A DNA stretch of 64,000 nt from Eggerthellaceae bacterium (lineage in GTDB: Bacteria; Actinomycetota; Coriobacteriia; Coriobacteriales; Eggerthellaceae), in NCBI GenBank assembly GCA_009782615.1, contig WRIS01000004.1, forward strand, positions 1 through 64,000, in the 5' to 3' direction. Position numbers and translations under genes: made by a program. Positions 26,073-38,204 of this stretch are shown here, piece by piece (position 1 is the stretch's first letter; every line of letters begins with the position of its first letter). The notes beneath the pieces are model-generated. The model worked only from the letters and a program-made list of their open reading frames with translations, searched no databases and was not told the DNA's origin.

Positions 26073-26684
26073 GTGAGATTTGCCCTTAAAAGACTTATAG
26101 CTTTGTGCGCCGTTGCAACGGCGACTATGCTCGCCCTTCCTGTTTTTGCTTTTGCAAGCGAAGAAGGGGGTTCATCAGCCGGTATCGGTTTGCTCTTCCC
26201 GCCTTTGGCAGAGTGGATACCGATGCTCATCGGTTTCATTGTTTTGTGGGTTGTGCTGGCGAAGTTCGGGTGGCCAGCGTTTATCGGCATGATTGACAAA
26301 CGTCAGGCGACCATCAAAGATTCGCTTGAACAGGCAGAAATTGCAAAAGTTGAAAGCGAGCGCTTGCTCGAAGAAAACAAAGCGACCCTTGCTGATGCGA
26401 AGAAGCAAGCGGCACAAATTGTTTCCGAAGCAACGCAAGCTGCCGATGCCGTCAAGGCTGCAATAACCGCAAAAGCGCAGCAAGAAGCCGAAGCCATGAT
26501 AGCCAAGGCTCGCAGTGCCATTGAAGCTGAAAAGAAGGTGGCGATAGCCGAACTGCAAGGTTCCGTTGCCGATTTATCTGTTTCAGTTGCCGGACGTCTC
26601 ATCGCCCAAGATCTCAACGATGCTGATCATCGCAAGATTATCGGGCATTATTTGGCGGAAGCAGGAACCTTCGATGCCAACTGA
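26073..26684 (+). CDS. atpF: ATP synthase F0 subunit b, with N-terminal signal-like segment
   Basis: Peripheral stalk subunit. The 203-aa protein has the normal membrane anchor (IPMLIGFIVLWVVLAKFGWPAF) followed by the long, Ala/Glu/Lys-rich coiled-coil stalk. Before this lies an additional basic-hydrophobic stretch ending ALPVFAFASEEGG, which reads like a cleavable signal peptide and would place the mature N-terminus outside the membrane. Start is GTG 26073 with GGAGG upstream. It overlaps atpH by 11 nt. Confidence 0.93.
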   Translation: MRFALKRLIALCAVATATMLALPVFAFASEEGGSSAGIGLLFPPLAEWIPMLIGFIVLWVVLAKFGWPAFIGMIDKRQATIKDSLEQAEIAKVESERLLEENKATLADAKKQAAQIVSEATQAADAVKAAITAKAQQEAEAMIAKARSAIEAEKKVAIAELQGSVADLSVSVAGRLIAQDLNDADHRKIIGHYLAEAGTFDAN

Positions 26685-27228
26685 TCGCACTATTGCTCGC
26701 AAAGAGTCCGCTGTCTATGCTCAAGTTTTGCTTGAAGCTGCTCAAAACACGGGTAGTGTTTTTGAAGTTGCCAGTCAGCTTGAGCAGATAAGCAAGGCTA
26801 TTTATGCAAACATAGACCTGCGCACTGCGCTGTTTGACCGTACCATTCCGTCTGACGCTCGCATGGGTGTCGTCAACGAGATATTCGGAAATTTTGACCC
26901 AGCTTTGCTTGCAACGCTCGGTGTCATGATCAAGCGCGACGATTTGAGCTTACTCGGGAAAGTGACGAATGCTTTTGCCGAAATTGCCGAAGCGGCTCTT
27001 AACGCGGTATTTATTGATGTAACAACCGTGGTTCCCCTTGACGAGGGTTTGCGGAGTTCAATCAAGACAAAGTATGCCGACCAATTTGGTTGCGAAGTGC
27101 TCTTACGCGAGCACATTGACCCGTCTATCATGGGCGGCATTGTTTTGAACTCACGAGGGGTGTCCATTGATGCAAGCGTGGCGTCTCAGCTCGAGAACGC
27201 TCGCGTGACGCTTGCGCAAACAAAATAG
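26674..27228 (+). CDS. atpH: ATP synthase F1 subunit delta
   Basis: Connects the peripheral stalk to the top of F1. The 184-aa protein has an N-terminal helical domain (ARKESAVYAQVLLEAAQN), the VVNEIFGNFDPALLATLGVM region and a C-terminal PLDEGLRSSIKTKYADQFG / IDPSIMGGIVLNSRGVSIDASV typical of AtpH. ATG 26674 overlaps the end of atpF; AGGA is 8 nt upstream. Separate atpF and atpH genes contrast with the fused b-delta of mycobacteria. Confidence 0.94.
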   Translation: MPTDRTIARKESAVYAQVLLEAAQNTGSVFEVASQLEQISKAIYANIDLRTALFDRTIPSDARMGVVNEIFGNFDPALLATLGVMIKRDDLSLLGKVTNAFAEIAEAALNAVFIDVTTVVPLDEGLRSSIKTKYADQFGCEVLLREHIDPSIMGGIVLNSRGVSIDASVASQLENARVTLAQTK

Positions 27229-27276
27229 GAGTGTATGAAAATGAGAAGTATATCTTTATCAGGAGGTGACAGATAG

Positions 27277-28842
27277 ATGGCGGAAATTACTGCCAGCACG
27301 ATTGATGCTGTGCTGCAACGACAGCTTGATGCCATCAAGACAACTGTCGAGTCCCGCGAAGTCGGTACGGTCATCCAGGTTGGTGACGGTATTGCACGCA
27401 TCGACGGTCTCAAGGGCGCCATGGCAGGCGAACTTCTTGAGTTCATCGGGGGCGAAGGCAAAACGGTATTCGGTCTTGCGCAAAACCTTGAAGAAGATGA
27501 GGTCGGTGCCGTATTGTTGGGTGACGTAACCTCAATTAAAGAAAACGACCAGGTGCGCACCACGGGGCGCATCGTGGAAGTGCCCTCAGGCATGGGCTTT
27601 TTGGGTCGCGTGGTAAACCCTCTCGGTGAGCCAATCGACGGCAAAGGACCTATTACCGCAGACGGCTATCGTCCTGTTGAATTTCGTGCACCTGGCGTAA
27701 TTGAACGCCAAGGCGTGAATGAACCAGTACAAACGGGTATTCTTGCTATCGACGCGATGATTCCTATCGGACGTGGTCAGCGTGAACTTATCATCGGCGA
27801 CCGCCAAACGGGAAAGACGGCTATCGCGGTTGATACCATCATCAACTCAAAAGGCAAAGACCTGATCTGCATTTATGTAGCTATCGGGCAAAAAGCCTCG
27901 ACGGTTGCAACCGTGGTGGAAACGCTTGAGCGTTATGGCGCTATGGATTACACCATTGTCGTTTCCGCGACCGCTTCTGATTCTGCGCCGCTTCAATACA
28001 TCGCCCCGATGGCAGGCGTTGCAATCGGTGAATACTTCATGTACAACGGTGTTGATGGCAAGCCCGCAAGCGAAAGCAACCCAGGACGCCACGTGCTGTG
28101 TATCTATGACGACCTTTCCAAGCAGGCTGTTGCCTATCGCCAGATGTCATTGACTTTGCGCCGACCTCCTGGCCGCGAAGCATATCCTGGCGACGTTTTC
28201 TACTTGCACTCACGCCTGTTAGAGCGTGCAGTTAAACTTTCTGCCAAGAACGGTTCGGGTTCGCTTACCGCGCTGCCCGTTATCGAAACACAGGCAGGCG
28301 ACGTTTCTGCCTATATTCCCACCAACGTTATCTCGATTACTGACGGTCAGATATTCTTGCAGTCCGACTTGTTCTTCCAAGGACAGCGTCCTGCGGTCAA
28401 CGTTGGTATTTCGGTTTCCCGCGTTGGTTCGAGCGCACAAATCAAGGCGATGAAGCAGGTTGCTGGTTCGTTGCGTCTTGACTTAGCGGCTTATCGCGAA
28501 CTTCAGGCTTTTGCCCAGTTCGGTTCCGATTTGGACAAGGCGACGCAAGACCAGCTTAATCGTGGTGCACGCATGACAGAACTCTTGAAGCAAGGGCGCT
28601 ACGTGCCCATGCCCGTTGAGGAACAGGTTGTTTCCATCTTTTCTGGTAATGAGGGCTTCTTAGATGACCTGCCAGTTGAAAGCATCACGCGGTTCCGCGA
28701 AGAATTGCTGCAAAACCTTCGTTCCACGAAACCGGAACTTCTGAAAGCTATTATTGAAGAGAAGAAGATTTCTGACGAAAGCGCTGAAGCCTTGAAGGCG
28801 GGCATCGCATCGTTTAAGAATCAATTCTCAGTTGAAGGGTAG
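27277..28842 (+). CDS. atpA: ATP synthase F1 subunit alpha
   Basis: Non-catalytic nucleotide-binding subunit of the F1 hexamer. 521 aa with the N-terminal crown ([21 protein letters not shown]), P-loop [24 protein letters not shown], the arginine-finger signature [17 protein letters not shown] and the C-terminal bundle. AGGAGGTGA precedes the ATG closely. Length is slightly over the usual ~505. Confidence 0.97.
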   Translation: MAEITASTIDAVLQRQLDAIKTTVESREVGTVIQVGDGIARIDGLKGAMAGELLEFIGGEGKTVFGLAQNLEEDEVGAVLLGDVTSIKENDQVRTTGRIVEVPSGMGFLGRVVNPLGEPIDGKGPITADGYRPVEFRAPGVIERQGVNEPVQTGILAIDAMIPIGRGQRELIIGDRQTGKTAIAVDTIINSKGKDLICIYVAIGQKASTVATVVETLERYGAMDYTIVVSATASDSAPLQYIAPMAGVAIGEYFMYNGVDGKPASESNPGRHVLCIYDDLSKQAVAYRQMSLTLRRPPGREAYPGDVFYLHSRLLERAVKLSAKNGSGSLTALPVIETQAGDVSAYIPTNVISITDGQIFLQSDLFFQGQRPAVNVGISVSRVGSSAQIKAMKQVAGSLRLDLAAYRELQAFAQFGSDLDKATQDQLNRGARMTELLKQGRYVPMPVEEQVVSIFSGNEGFLDDLPVESITRFREELLQNLRSTKPELLKAIIEEKKISDESAEALKAGIASFKNQFSVEG

Positions 28843-28851
28843 GATGTATAC

Positions 28852-31268
<2,417 letters not shown>

Positions 31269-31274
31269 GACGCA

Positions 31275-31700
31275 ATGGCAGAACAGCCCATGGTATGTGA
31301 CATAGTGACTCCGTCTGGGATGCTTTTCTCGGGCGAAGCTGAATATGTTGCGGTTCCTGCCGCAGAGGGGGAGATTGGCTTTTTGTACAAGTGCGCTCCC
31401 TTTATGAGTACGCTCAAGCGCGGTACGGTGCGCATCAAAGAAGTTATGGCAGCAGAAGCGGCGCAGGTCTTTGCGGTTGATGGGGGCTATGTCGAAGTCG
31501 ACGGATATAAAGTCGTGGTTTTGGCAAGCCATGCCCTCGATGTGAAAGACGTTGATGTTGCGGTTGCCCAAGAGCGTATTGCTACTAATGAAAAGCGTCT
31601 TGCAGAACTTGACGCAGACGATTCTCGTGCGGTGTTTATCCGCCAAGAAATTGAATGGCAACAATTCCTGGTTACGCTGATTGAGAATAAATCAGCGTAA
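31275..31700 (+). CDS. atpC: ATP synthase F1 subunit epsilon
   Basis: Regulatory rotor subunit. 141 aa: an N-terminal beta-barrel (CDIVTPSGMLFSGEAEYVAVPAAEGEIGFL, VFAVDGGYVEVDGYKVVVLA) and a C-terminal two-helix end (AVAQERIATNEKRLAEL). It starts 6 nt after atpD and closes the operon. A weak GAGCAG/CTGCTC hairpin follows without a clean T-run. Confidence 0.95.
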   Translation: MAEQPMVCDIVTPSGMLFSGEAEYVAVPAAEGEIGFLYKCAPFMSTLKRGTVRIKEVMAAEAAQVFAVDGGYVEVDGYKVVVLASHALDVKDVDVAVAQERIATNEKRLAELDADDSRAVFIRQEIEWQQFLVTLIENKSA

Positions 31701-31778
31701 CCGACTATAAGTGTGCGAGCAGCTGCTTTTTATTATCGCGGACGTGCGATGCTGCTCAATAACGAAAGGTAGGATAGG

Positions 31779-33806
31779 GTGGCTCGGCGAGGTGGCGAAG
31801 GGATTGATCCTATGAAAACAGAGGGTGCGCCAAAGCGCGCTTCTCAAGGTGGTGCACCGCAAAAGCGGGCGTCTCGGGCTGATGCGGTAGAAAAACGAGC
31901 TCCCCAAGAGCGCACGGCAGGGCGTGCGTCGCAGGCGAGTGCACCAAAACGCGCATCTCAGGCCGCTCCGCAAAAACGTGCACCTCAACCTCAAGCTGAA
32001 GCGCCTGAAAAGCGAACTCCTCAACCTGTTGCGCAAAAACGGGCATCTCATGCATCTCGGGCCGTTTCACAAGAACGTTCGTCTCGAACTGCTCCTCAAA
32101 CTTCACAAGAACGCTCGTCTCGAACTGCTCCTCAAGCTTCTCAAGGACGCGCCTCTCAGGCAGGAGCACCAAAGCGTACTTCTCAAGCGGCGGGAGCCCC
32201 GAAACGTGTCCCTCAGAGTGCTGCAGCGAAACGTGCACCTCAGGCTAGTGCGCAAAAGCCTTCTCAAGCTGAAGCGCTCAAGCGCTCACCCCAAGCCACC
32301 AAGCAAGAGAGCGCGTCTGTGTCGCTTTTGGAGCGACTCGGCGCTTTGTTTTCGTGGCGCGGCATGTTTATTGGGCTTGCGGCGACTCTTTTGTTCATCA
32401 TCCCTACTGTGGTGACGCGAAGCCCTGTGCCGATACTCGTGGGTCTTTTGGGTGTGGGCTGGAATATCTTTTGGCTCATGCGGCTTATGCCCTCTACGAT
32501 TACGAGTGCGGCAGACGTTCAAGAATTTGTCTCGGAAAACAAACGGGCGCGTTTGCTGTTGCTCATCGGTTCTTTCATGAGCATCATTCTTTTAACTATT
32601 TCCTGTATTCCGCTTTTCCCGCTGCCTGAAGTGGGTGTTGGCACGTGGCTCTATCTGAGCGTTTTGGTGTTGGTGGGCACGGGCGTAGTTGCCTACGTTA
32701 GTTTCCGTACAAAGAATTGGCTTTGGCGTCTTGTGGCTGGTGTGGGTGCTGTTGTGATAGTGGCGGTAGTCGGCTTAGTCTCTGCTCAGTTTTCTGATGG
32801 GGGAGATTTCGGCGTGCTTTTTGACAAGGGCGGCTGGCTGATGGGTGCAGGCATTACCCTAGTGTCTCTGCTTGCGCTTACGATTTTTACCTGGTGGACG
32901 ACGAAACCAAGCACCACAATGCCATATGAGGGAACAGGCAGAGCGCACGTCGGGCGCCAAGAAAAGACAATCGACGAACACGACAGTCACGATAACTACG
33001 ACAGGGCGCTTCGCCAAAATGCCGCGAAGTATTCTAGCAAAAACAACCGTATTCCTTTGGTTGCAACGTTGGTGGGCGCGGCAATAGCTGGTGTGGCAAT
33101 ACTCGCGTTGCTTATGAGTGCGCACGCATATCACTTCAACAAATATCAGTTTGACAGGGCGGTTGCCCGTCCTTCGAAGGTCAGCGTTTTCGATAATAAG
33201 ATTCTGCTTGGCGAAGTTCTCTATTTTGGAAAACTGAACTTTACCGATTATCGTGGCGGAACTTTTGGTGCCAATATCGGTTGGCAAGTCCTCGCTGTTG
33301 AAGAGGGGCGCATGCTTATCATAGCCAAAGACATCATCGAATGTCGCCCGTATCACGAGGGTGCTGGGGAAGCAACCTGGGAAGTTTCAAGTCTCAGGCA
33401 ATGGCTCAATGGCGATTTTTACGCAGGCTTGCCCGCAGAGTTGCAAGAACGTGTCGTTTCCGTAAGCCTTTCTGCTAACGACAGCGAAGAAGATGTCGCC
33501 ATCACAGGCGGTATAGGATATGTGGAGGACAAAGTGTTTGTGCTCACGCGCGATGAAGCTAAACGCTACTTCCAACAAACAAACAAGCGGGCAAGCGGCG
33601 TCCACTTTAGCAAAACGACGCTTCGCAACCCCGAAATTCATACCTATCTTCGCCTTAACGAGGGAAAACACCAATGGGTGCTTCGCAGTGCTGGCAAGGA
33701 AAATGCGACGGTATTGGTGATAGGTGCTGAGGGCGACTCCATGTATTACTATCCTGTTGAGGGTGCTAACTACGGTATTCGTCCTGCCATGTGGATTGAG
33801 TTGTAA
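31779..33806 (+). CDS. Membrane protein with basic repetitive N-terminus and DUF6273-like C-terminal domain
   Basis: A 675-aa protein with three parts. Residues ~1-175 are a degenerate repeat of A-P-K-R-A-S-Q type (very rich in Ala, Arg, Gln, Ser, Pro), predicted disordered and strongly positive. Residues ~185-460 hold about six or seven membrane helices in two groups, separated by a charged cytoplasmic stretch (HDSHDNYDRALRQNAAKY). Residues ~480-675 look like DUF6273 (IGWQVLAVEEGRMLIIAKDI, WEVSSLRQWLNGDFY, FVLTRDEAKRYF, GIRPAMWIEL), a domain seen in cell-surface proteins of gut bacteria with unknown function. Start is GTG 31779; ATG 31812 with AAGGG upstream is also good. Function unknown. 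Confidence 0.75.
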   Translation: MARRGGEGIDPMKTEGAPKRASQGGAPQKRASRADAVEKRAPQERTAGRASQASAPKRASQAAPQKRAPQPQAEAPEKRTPQPVAQKRASHASRAVSQERSSRTAPQTSQERSSRTAPQASQGRASQAGAPKRTSQAAGAPKRVPQSAAAKRAPQASAQKPSQAEALKRSPQATKQESASVSLLERLGALFSWRGMFIGLAATLLFIIPTVVTRSPVPILVGLLGVGWNIFWLMRLMPSTITSAADVQEFVSENKRARLLLLIGSFMSIILLTISCIPLFPLPEVGVGTWLYLSVLVLVGTGVVAYVSFRTKNWLWRLVAGVGAVVIVAVVGLVSAQFSDGGDFGVLFDKGGWLMGAGITLVSLLALTIFTWWTTKPSTTMPYEGTGRAHVGRQEKTIDEHDSHDNYDRALRQNAAKYSSKNNRIPLVATLVGAAIAGVAILALLMSAHAYHFNKYQFDRAVARPSKVSVFDNKILLGEVLYFGKLNFTDYRGGTFGANIGWQVLAVEEGRMLIIAKDIIECRPYHEGAGEATWEVSSLRQWLNGDFYAGLPAELQERVVSVSLSANDSEEDVAITGGIGYVEDKVFVLTRDEAKRYFQQTNKRASGVHFSKTTLRNPEIHTYLRLNEGKHQWVLRSAGKENATVLVIGAEGDSMYYYPVEGANYGIRPAMWIEL

Positions 33807-33841
33807 GCTGTTGTTGCTCGCGGTGCTTCTTTTCGCTAAAT

Positions 33842-33864
33842 CTCCATGAGGTGTTCGCATGGAG
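33842..33864. repeat. Hairpin between the DUF6273 gene and dnaE
   Basis: CTCCATG (33842-33848) and CATGGAG (33858-33864) form a perfect 7-bp stem with a 9-nt loop. No T-run follows on either strand; it may still mark the end of the upstream message. Confidence 0.4.
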
Positions 33865-33933
33865 GACTCCTTGATGCTGCTATCATAGATACCTACTAGA
33901 GAGCGCATGGGAAAGAGAGTCGGGACACAAGAT

Positions 33934-36900
33934 ATGGCATTCGTGCATCTACACAATCATACGGAATATTCGCTGCTTGACGGAGCAACGCACGTCAAGG
34001 GTCTGGTGAGCAGGGCTGCCGAATTGGGCATGTCTGCCGTTGCCGTAACCGACCATGGCATCATGAGCGGCATACCTGAGCTCAGTCTTGTTTGTGATGA
34101 AGTTGAAAAAGAAATGGGCGTGCGCGTAAAGCCGATTTTTGGTTGCGAGATTTACTTCACCACCGATGATGAATTGCGCCGCGACACCAAGCCAAAACTT
34201 TTCCACCTGCTTCTCTTGGCAAAAAACAACACGGGCTATCACAATCTGGTAAAGCTTGTTTCCGAATCTCATGTTGAAAATTTCTACTACAAACCCCGCA
34301 CTACCTTCGCGATGCTTCAAAAGTATTCGGAAGGCATCATTGCGACCAGTGCTTGTCTGGCGGGCATCGTCCCGAAAATGATTGATGAGCGTCGCCACCA
34401 AGATGCGCTTGAGTGGGCGAAAAAACTTGCTGCCATTTATGAGCCAGGCGATTTTTATATCGAACTGCAAGACCAAGGGCTCACCAGTGACGGGGGGCTC
34501 AGTCAAAACGAACTTAACCATGAATTGACAAAAGTGGCAAATGAGCTGGGAATAAAAACCATTGCTACCAACGATATTCACTACTTAAATCGCGAAGATG
34601 CGCGTGCGCAAGACATTCTTTTGTGCGTGGGAACAGGCTCTATCTTAAATGACCCCGATCGCCTCAAGTTCGAAAACGATCAGTTCTACATGAAGAGCGA
34701 AGCCGAAATGAAAGAGGCGCTCAAAGACTTCGATGAGGCGTGTGACAATACGGTCGAAATTGCTGAGAAGTGCAACGTCGTTCTTGACCGCAGTTCTATT
34801 TTGCCACGCTTCCCCTTACCTGCTGGGGAAACCGAGGAAAGTTATTTCCGCAAAAAATGTATTGAGGGGCTCCATCGTCGCTACGGGGAATCCCTTTCCG
34901 AAGAAGTGCAGGCGCGCTACGAATATGAAGCGGGCGTTATTATTCAGCAGGGCTTTCCTGCGTATTTCCTTATCGTGCAAGAATATATTCAGTGGGCACG
35001 CGACAATGGTATCGGAGTAGGGCCTGGGCGCGGAAGTGCTGCTGGCAGCATCGTTGCCTATGCGTTAGGGATAACCGACCTTGACCCGCTGGTTCACGGA
35101 CTTTTCTTCGAGCGCTTCCTTTCGACTGAACGCATCGAAATGCCTGATATTGATGTCGATTTCGATGACGAGCGTCGCGATGAAGTAATTGAGCACGTCA
35201 AAGAAGTGTATGGAGAAGACCATGTTGCGGCGGTTATCACTTTTGGTTCGCTGCAAGCAAAAAACGCTATTCGCGATGCGGCACGCGTGCTTGACTTCCC
35301 CTATGCTCTCGGTGATAGGCTGTGCAAAATGGTCGGCAACGAATTAGGGATTACCATCAAAGATGCTCTCGTCAAAAACCCCGACTTGAAAAAAGCTTAC
35401 GAAAAGGAAGAAGACAGCAAAGAAGTGCTTGATGCTGCGCTTTCAATCGAGGGAAATATTCGCGGTGAGGGCGTTCATGCCTGCGCCGTAATCATTTGCC
35501 GCGACCCGCTTGCCGAACACATTCCTTTGAAGCGGGACACCAAGGGCGGCGCTATTATCACCCAGTATGACGGTCACGTCACGCCTGATTTGGGTATGCT
35601 CAAGATGGATTTCTTGGGGCTGCGCACGTTATCGCTTCTTGCGCATGCCTGCGAAAACGTGGAAGAGCGCTTTGGTATCAAAATTGTGCCTGATGAAATT
35701 CCTCTCGACGATAAAAAGGCATTTGACCTTTTGTGCGGGGGGAACATGGACGGTCTTTTTCAGGTAGAAGGCCCTTTGTACGTGAGTCTTTTCGCACAAC
35801 TCAAGCCCCGTCAGTTTTCCGATGTCATGGCGGCTATTGCGCTCAACCGCCCTGGTCCTTTGGAAACGGGTACGGTGAAAAAGTTTGTTGCTCGCGCAAA
35901 AGGGCAGGGAACCATCCAATACTACGACGATAGACTGCGCCCGATTCTTGAAGAGACCTACGGAACGATGGTCTACCAAGAACAAATCCTGCAGATTTCA
36001 ATGGAGATGTGCGGGTTTTCAGCGGGCAAGGCAGACAAACTTCGCAAAGCGATGGGCAAGAAGATTCTCGACATCATGCACGAACTCCAGGAGGACTGGA
36101 ACAACGGGGCTGTAGAAAACGGCTATTCCCTTGACGTGGCAAAACGCATTTGGAACGACACCGAAGAATTCGCCAAGTACGCGTTTAACAAGTCGCATTC
36201 GGCTGCTTATGCCGTATTGGTCATGCGCACGGCGTATTTGAAAGCGCACTATCCCAACGAATTTATGGCTGCGGTGCTTTCTTCTTACATGGGCAACTCC
36301 GACAAGCTTATCAAATACATTGCAAGCTGTGGGCGCAGCGGGATTCCTGTTCTGCCGCCCGATGTCAATTCTTCAAACCTTGAATTTACACCCACCTCTG
36401 AGGGTATTCGTTTCGGCTTGGCAGGGGTGCGTGGTGTTGGCGAAAAGGTTGCAAGTGAAATAATCGAAGAGCGGAAACGTTCAGGCGCATTTACGTCCCT
36501 GCACGATTTCGTCAATCGACTCGATTCGAAGTGTTACAACCGCAAAACTCTTGACTCGCTTATTAAGGCGGGTGCTTTTGATTCAACGGGATACACGCGC
36601 AAGCAGTTGATGTATTTCGTTGATGAAACGCCGCTTTTGGAAAGTGCGTCAAAGCGGCAAAAGGACAAAGACATGGGGCAAACCAGCTTTTTTGATTTGT
36701 TTGCCGAGGCGCCTGATTCAGGTTTCAGTGAAGAAATTCCTGCCCCCGATGGGGTCGAATGGGACAAAAAACTTCTCTTGCGCTACGAAAAGGAAATACT
36801 TAAGATTTACGTTTCCGAACATCCGCTTCAACCTTTTGAAGAGGCAATTTCGCGTATGACGAAATTCAGCTTGGGGGATTTGGCAGAACACGAAAAAGAA

Positions 36901-37395
36901 ATCCCTTCTGCCACGTTTGTAGGCATGATTTCAGGAGTAAGTGAGCGCCTTACCAAGCGGGGAAAGAAGATGGCAAACTTTACGCTTGAGGATACGACAG
37001 GCTATATTGAATGTGTTTGTTTCGAATACGACAAAAACAAAGAAGCGCTTTTTGAAGATGCCATCGTTAAGGTGCGAGCCAAGTTTGAACCGTCTGACCG
37101 AGGGAATCAGTTGATGGTTTTTGCCGCTGATATTCTTGAACTTTCCGAAAAAGACAACGGGCCGTTTCATTTGGAACTGAAGCTTACTTCGGCTCAGTTT
37201 GACCAGAACACGTCCGTGCACTTGAATCGCATCCTTAAGGCCTATCCAGGCAGTGACAGCGTTGCTCTGTTCGTGGAGCAAAGCGACGGCAGAAAGTTTC
37301 GTGCCGAACTGCCGTTGACCATCGATTCTCGCAATGCGCGTCTTTTGTCGGAACTACAAGATTTGTTCGGGCATCGGGTTTGGAAAGCATCGTAG
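33934..37395 (+). CDS. dnaE: DNA polymerase III subunit alpha
   Basis: Main replicative DNA polymerase, C-family, DnaE1 type. The 1153-aa protein starts with a PHP domain (FVHLHNHTEYSLLDGA, TDHGIMSG), continues with palm/fingers containing GPGRGSAAGSIVAYALGITD and the catalytic PDIDVDFDDERRDEV (near residue 405), the finger helices (NRPGPLETGTVKKFV, YQEQILQISMEMCGFSAGKAD), the helix-hairpin-helix region (FGLAGVRGVGEKVASEI) and an OB fold (ATFVGMISGVSERLTKRGKK). ATG 33934 gives the common family start; ATG 33907 would add nine residues. Confidence 0.97.
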   Translation: MAFVHLHNHTEYSLLDGATHVKGLVSRAAELGMSAVAVTDHGIMSGIPELSLVCDEVEKEMGVRVKPIFGCEIYFTTDDELRRDTKPKLFHLLLLAKNNTGYHNLVKLVSESHVENFYYKPRTTFAMLQKYSEGIIATSACLAGIVPKMIDERRHQDALEWAKKLAAIYEPGDFYIELQDQGLTSDGGLSQNELNHELTKVANELGIKTIATNDIHYLNREDARAQDILLCVGTGSILNDPDRLKFENDQFYMKSEAEMKEALKDFDEACDNTVEIAEKCNVVLDRSSILPRFPLPAGETEESYFRKKCIEGLHRRYGESLSEEVQARYEYEAGVIIQQGFPAYFLIVQEYIQWARDNGIGVGPGRGSAAGSIVAYALGITDLDPLVHGLFFERFLSTERIEMPDIDVDFDDERRDEVIEHVKEVYGEDHVAAVITFGSLQAKNAIRDAARVLDFPYALGDRLCKMVGNELGITIKDALVKNPDLKKAYEKEEDSKEVLDAALSIEGNIRGEGVHACAVIICRDPLAEHIPLKRDTKGGAIITQYDGHVTPDLGMLKMDFLGLRTLSLLAHACENVEERFGIKIVPDEIPLDDKKAFDLLCGGNMDGLFQVEGPLYVSLFAQLKPRQFSDVMAAIALNRPGPLETGTVKKFVARAKGQGTIQYYDDRLRPILEETYGTMVYQEQILQISMEMCGFSAGKADKLRKAMGKKILDIMHELQEDWNNGAVENGYSLDVAKRIWNDTEEFAKYAFNKSHSAAYAVLVMRTAYLKAHYPNEFMAAVLSSYMGNSDKLIKYIASCGRSGIPVLPPDVNSSNLEFTPTSEGIRFGLAGVRGVGEKVASEIIEERKRSGAFTSLHDFVNRLDSKCYNRKTLDSLIKAGAFDSTGYTRKQLMYFVDETPLLESASKRQKDKDMGQTSFFDLFAEAPDSGFSEEIPAPDGVEWDKKLLLRYEKEILKIYVSEHPLQPFEEAISRMTKFSLGDLAEHEKEIPSATFVGMISGVSERLTKRGKKMANFTLEDTTGYIECVCFEYDKNKEALFEDAIVKVRAKFEPSDRGNQLMVFAADILELSEKDNGPFHLELKLTSAQFDQNTSVHLNRILKAYPGSDSVALFVEQSDGRKFRAELPLTIDSRNARLLSELQDLFGHRVWKAS

Positions 37396-37412
37396 GTCTT
37401 TGAGGTTTAAAG

Positions 37413-38189
37413 ATGGAAGATTTTTGCCAACATAGCCTTGCTTTGGAAATGTCATACGATGGCTCAGGCTTTTCGGGCTTTGCCGTACAACCAGGGCAGC
37501 ACACGGTACAGGGCAGTCTCAACGATGCTTTGGAACTGCTGTACAAGCGCGCAATCGAAACCGTGTGTGCTGGGCGAACTGACGCGGGCGTTCATGCGCG
37601 GCGCCAAGTGGTAAGCATGAATCTCAGCGCTGAGGAATTTCTTGTGCGTGATATGGTTTCGCTGAAGCGTTCCTTAAACGCCCTGATTGATGATAAAGCT
37701 GTTGTTACCAACATCGAAGAAAGGCAGGCGGGTTTTTCGGCGCGCTTTGATGCCAAGGCACGCGAGTACCGCTATTTCCTTTCCTTAAGCGAAAGCCGCC
37801 CTATCTTGCTGAATGATTGGGTATGGCATCTGGGCAAACCTCTTGATATTGATGCCATGCGAAAAGGCGGGGCGTATTTGTTGGGAGAACATGATTTCAA
37901 GAGTTTTTGTGTGAGTGCGTCAGCTGAGGGCAAGCCGACGCGCCGAAAGCTTATCGAACTTTCTTTAGAAAAAGAAGAATTTCTTGCAGAAGAAGTTGTG
38001 GTGATAAAGGTGGTGGGCTCTTCCTTTCTCCATTCGATGGTGCGCACCATTGTTGGAACCCTTGTTGCTGTTGGTCTGGGAAAATACCCGCCAGAATGGG
38101 TCGAGCAGGTTTTGGACGCGCGGCAGCGCAGTGCTGCGGGGCAAACAGCACCTGCGAAAGGCTTGATTCTTTGGCAAGTTTTTTACTAA
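37413..38189 (+). CDS. truA: tRNA pseudouridine(38-40) synthase
   Basis: Isomerises uridines 38-40 in the tRNA anticodon stem. The 258-aa protein has LALEMSYDGSGFSGFAVQPG, the catalytic aspartate in AGRTDAGVHARRQV (Asp57), RYFLSLSESR and FLHSMVRTIVGTLVAVGLGK. It starts 17 bp after dnaE. The promoter of the next gene lies in its last codons. Confidence 0.95.
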   Translation: MEDFCQHSLALEMSYDGSGFSGFAVQPGQHTVQGSLNDALELLYKRAIETVCAGRTDAGVHARRQVVSMNLSAEEFLVRDMVSLKRSLNALIDDKAVVTNIEERQAGFSARFDAKAREYRYFLSLSESRPILLNDWVWHLGKPLDIDAMRKGGAYLLGEHDFKSFCVSASAEGKPTRRKLIELSLEKEEFLAEEVVVIKVVGSSFLHSMVRTIVGTLVAVGLGKYPPEWVEQVLDARQRSAAGQTAPAKGLILWQVFY

Positions 38190-38200
38190 ACCGCTATAAT
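38171..38200 (+). promoter_or_regulatory. Strong promoter inside the end of truA
   Basis: TTGGCA (38171-38176), an 18-bp spacer and a perfect TATAAT (38195-38200). Transcription would begin near 38205-38209, that is, at or just after the ATG of the next gene (38205). Confidence 0.7.
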
Positions 38201-38204
38201 ACGC

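Noticed and set aside
31810-32238. Open frames opposite the basic repeat region
   Set aside because: They mirror the repeat of the plus-strand gene, have no ribosome site and no recognisable protein.
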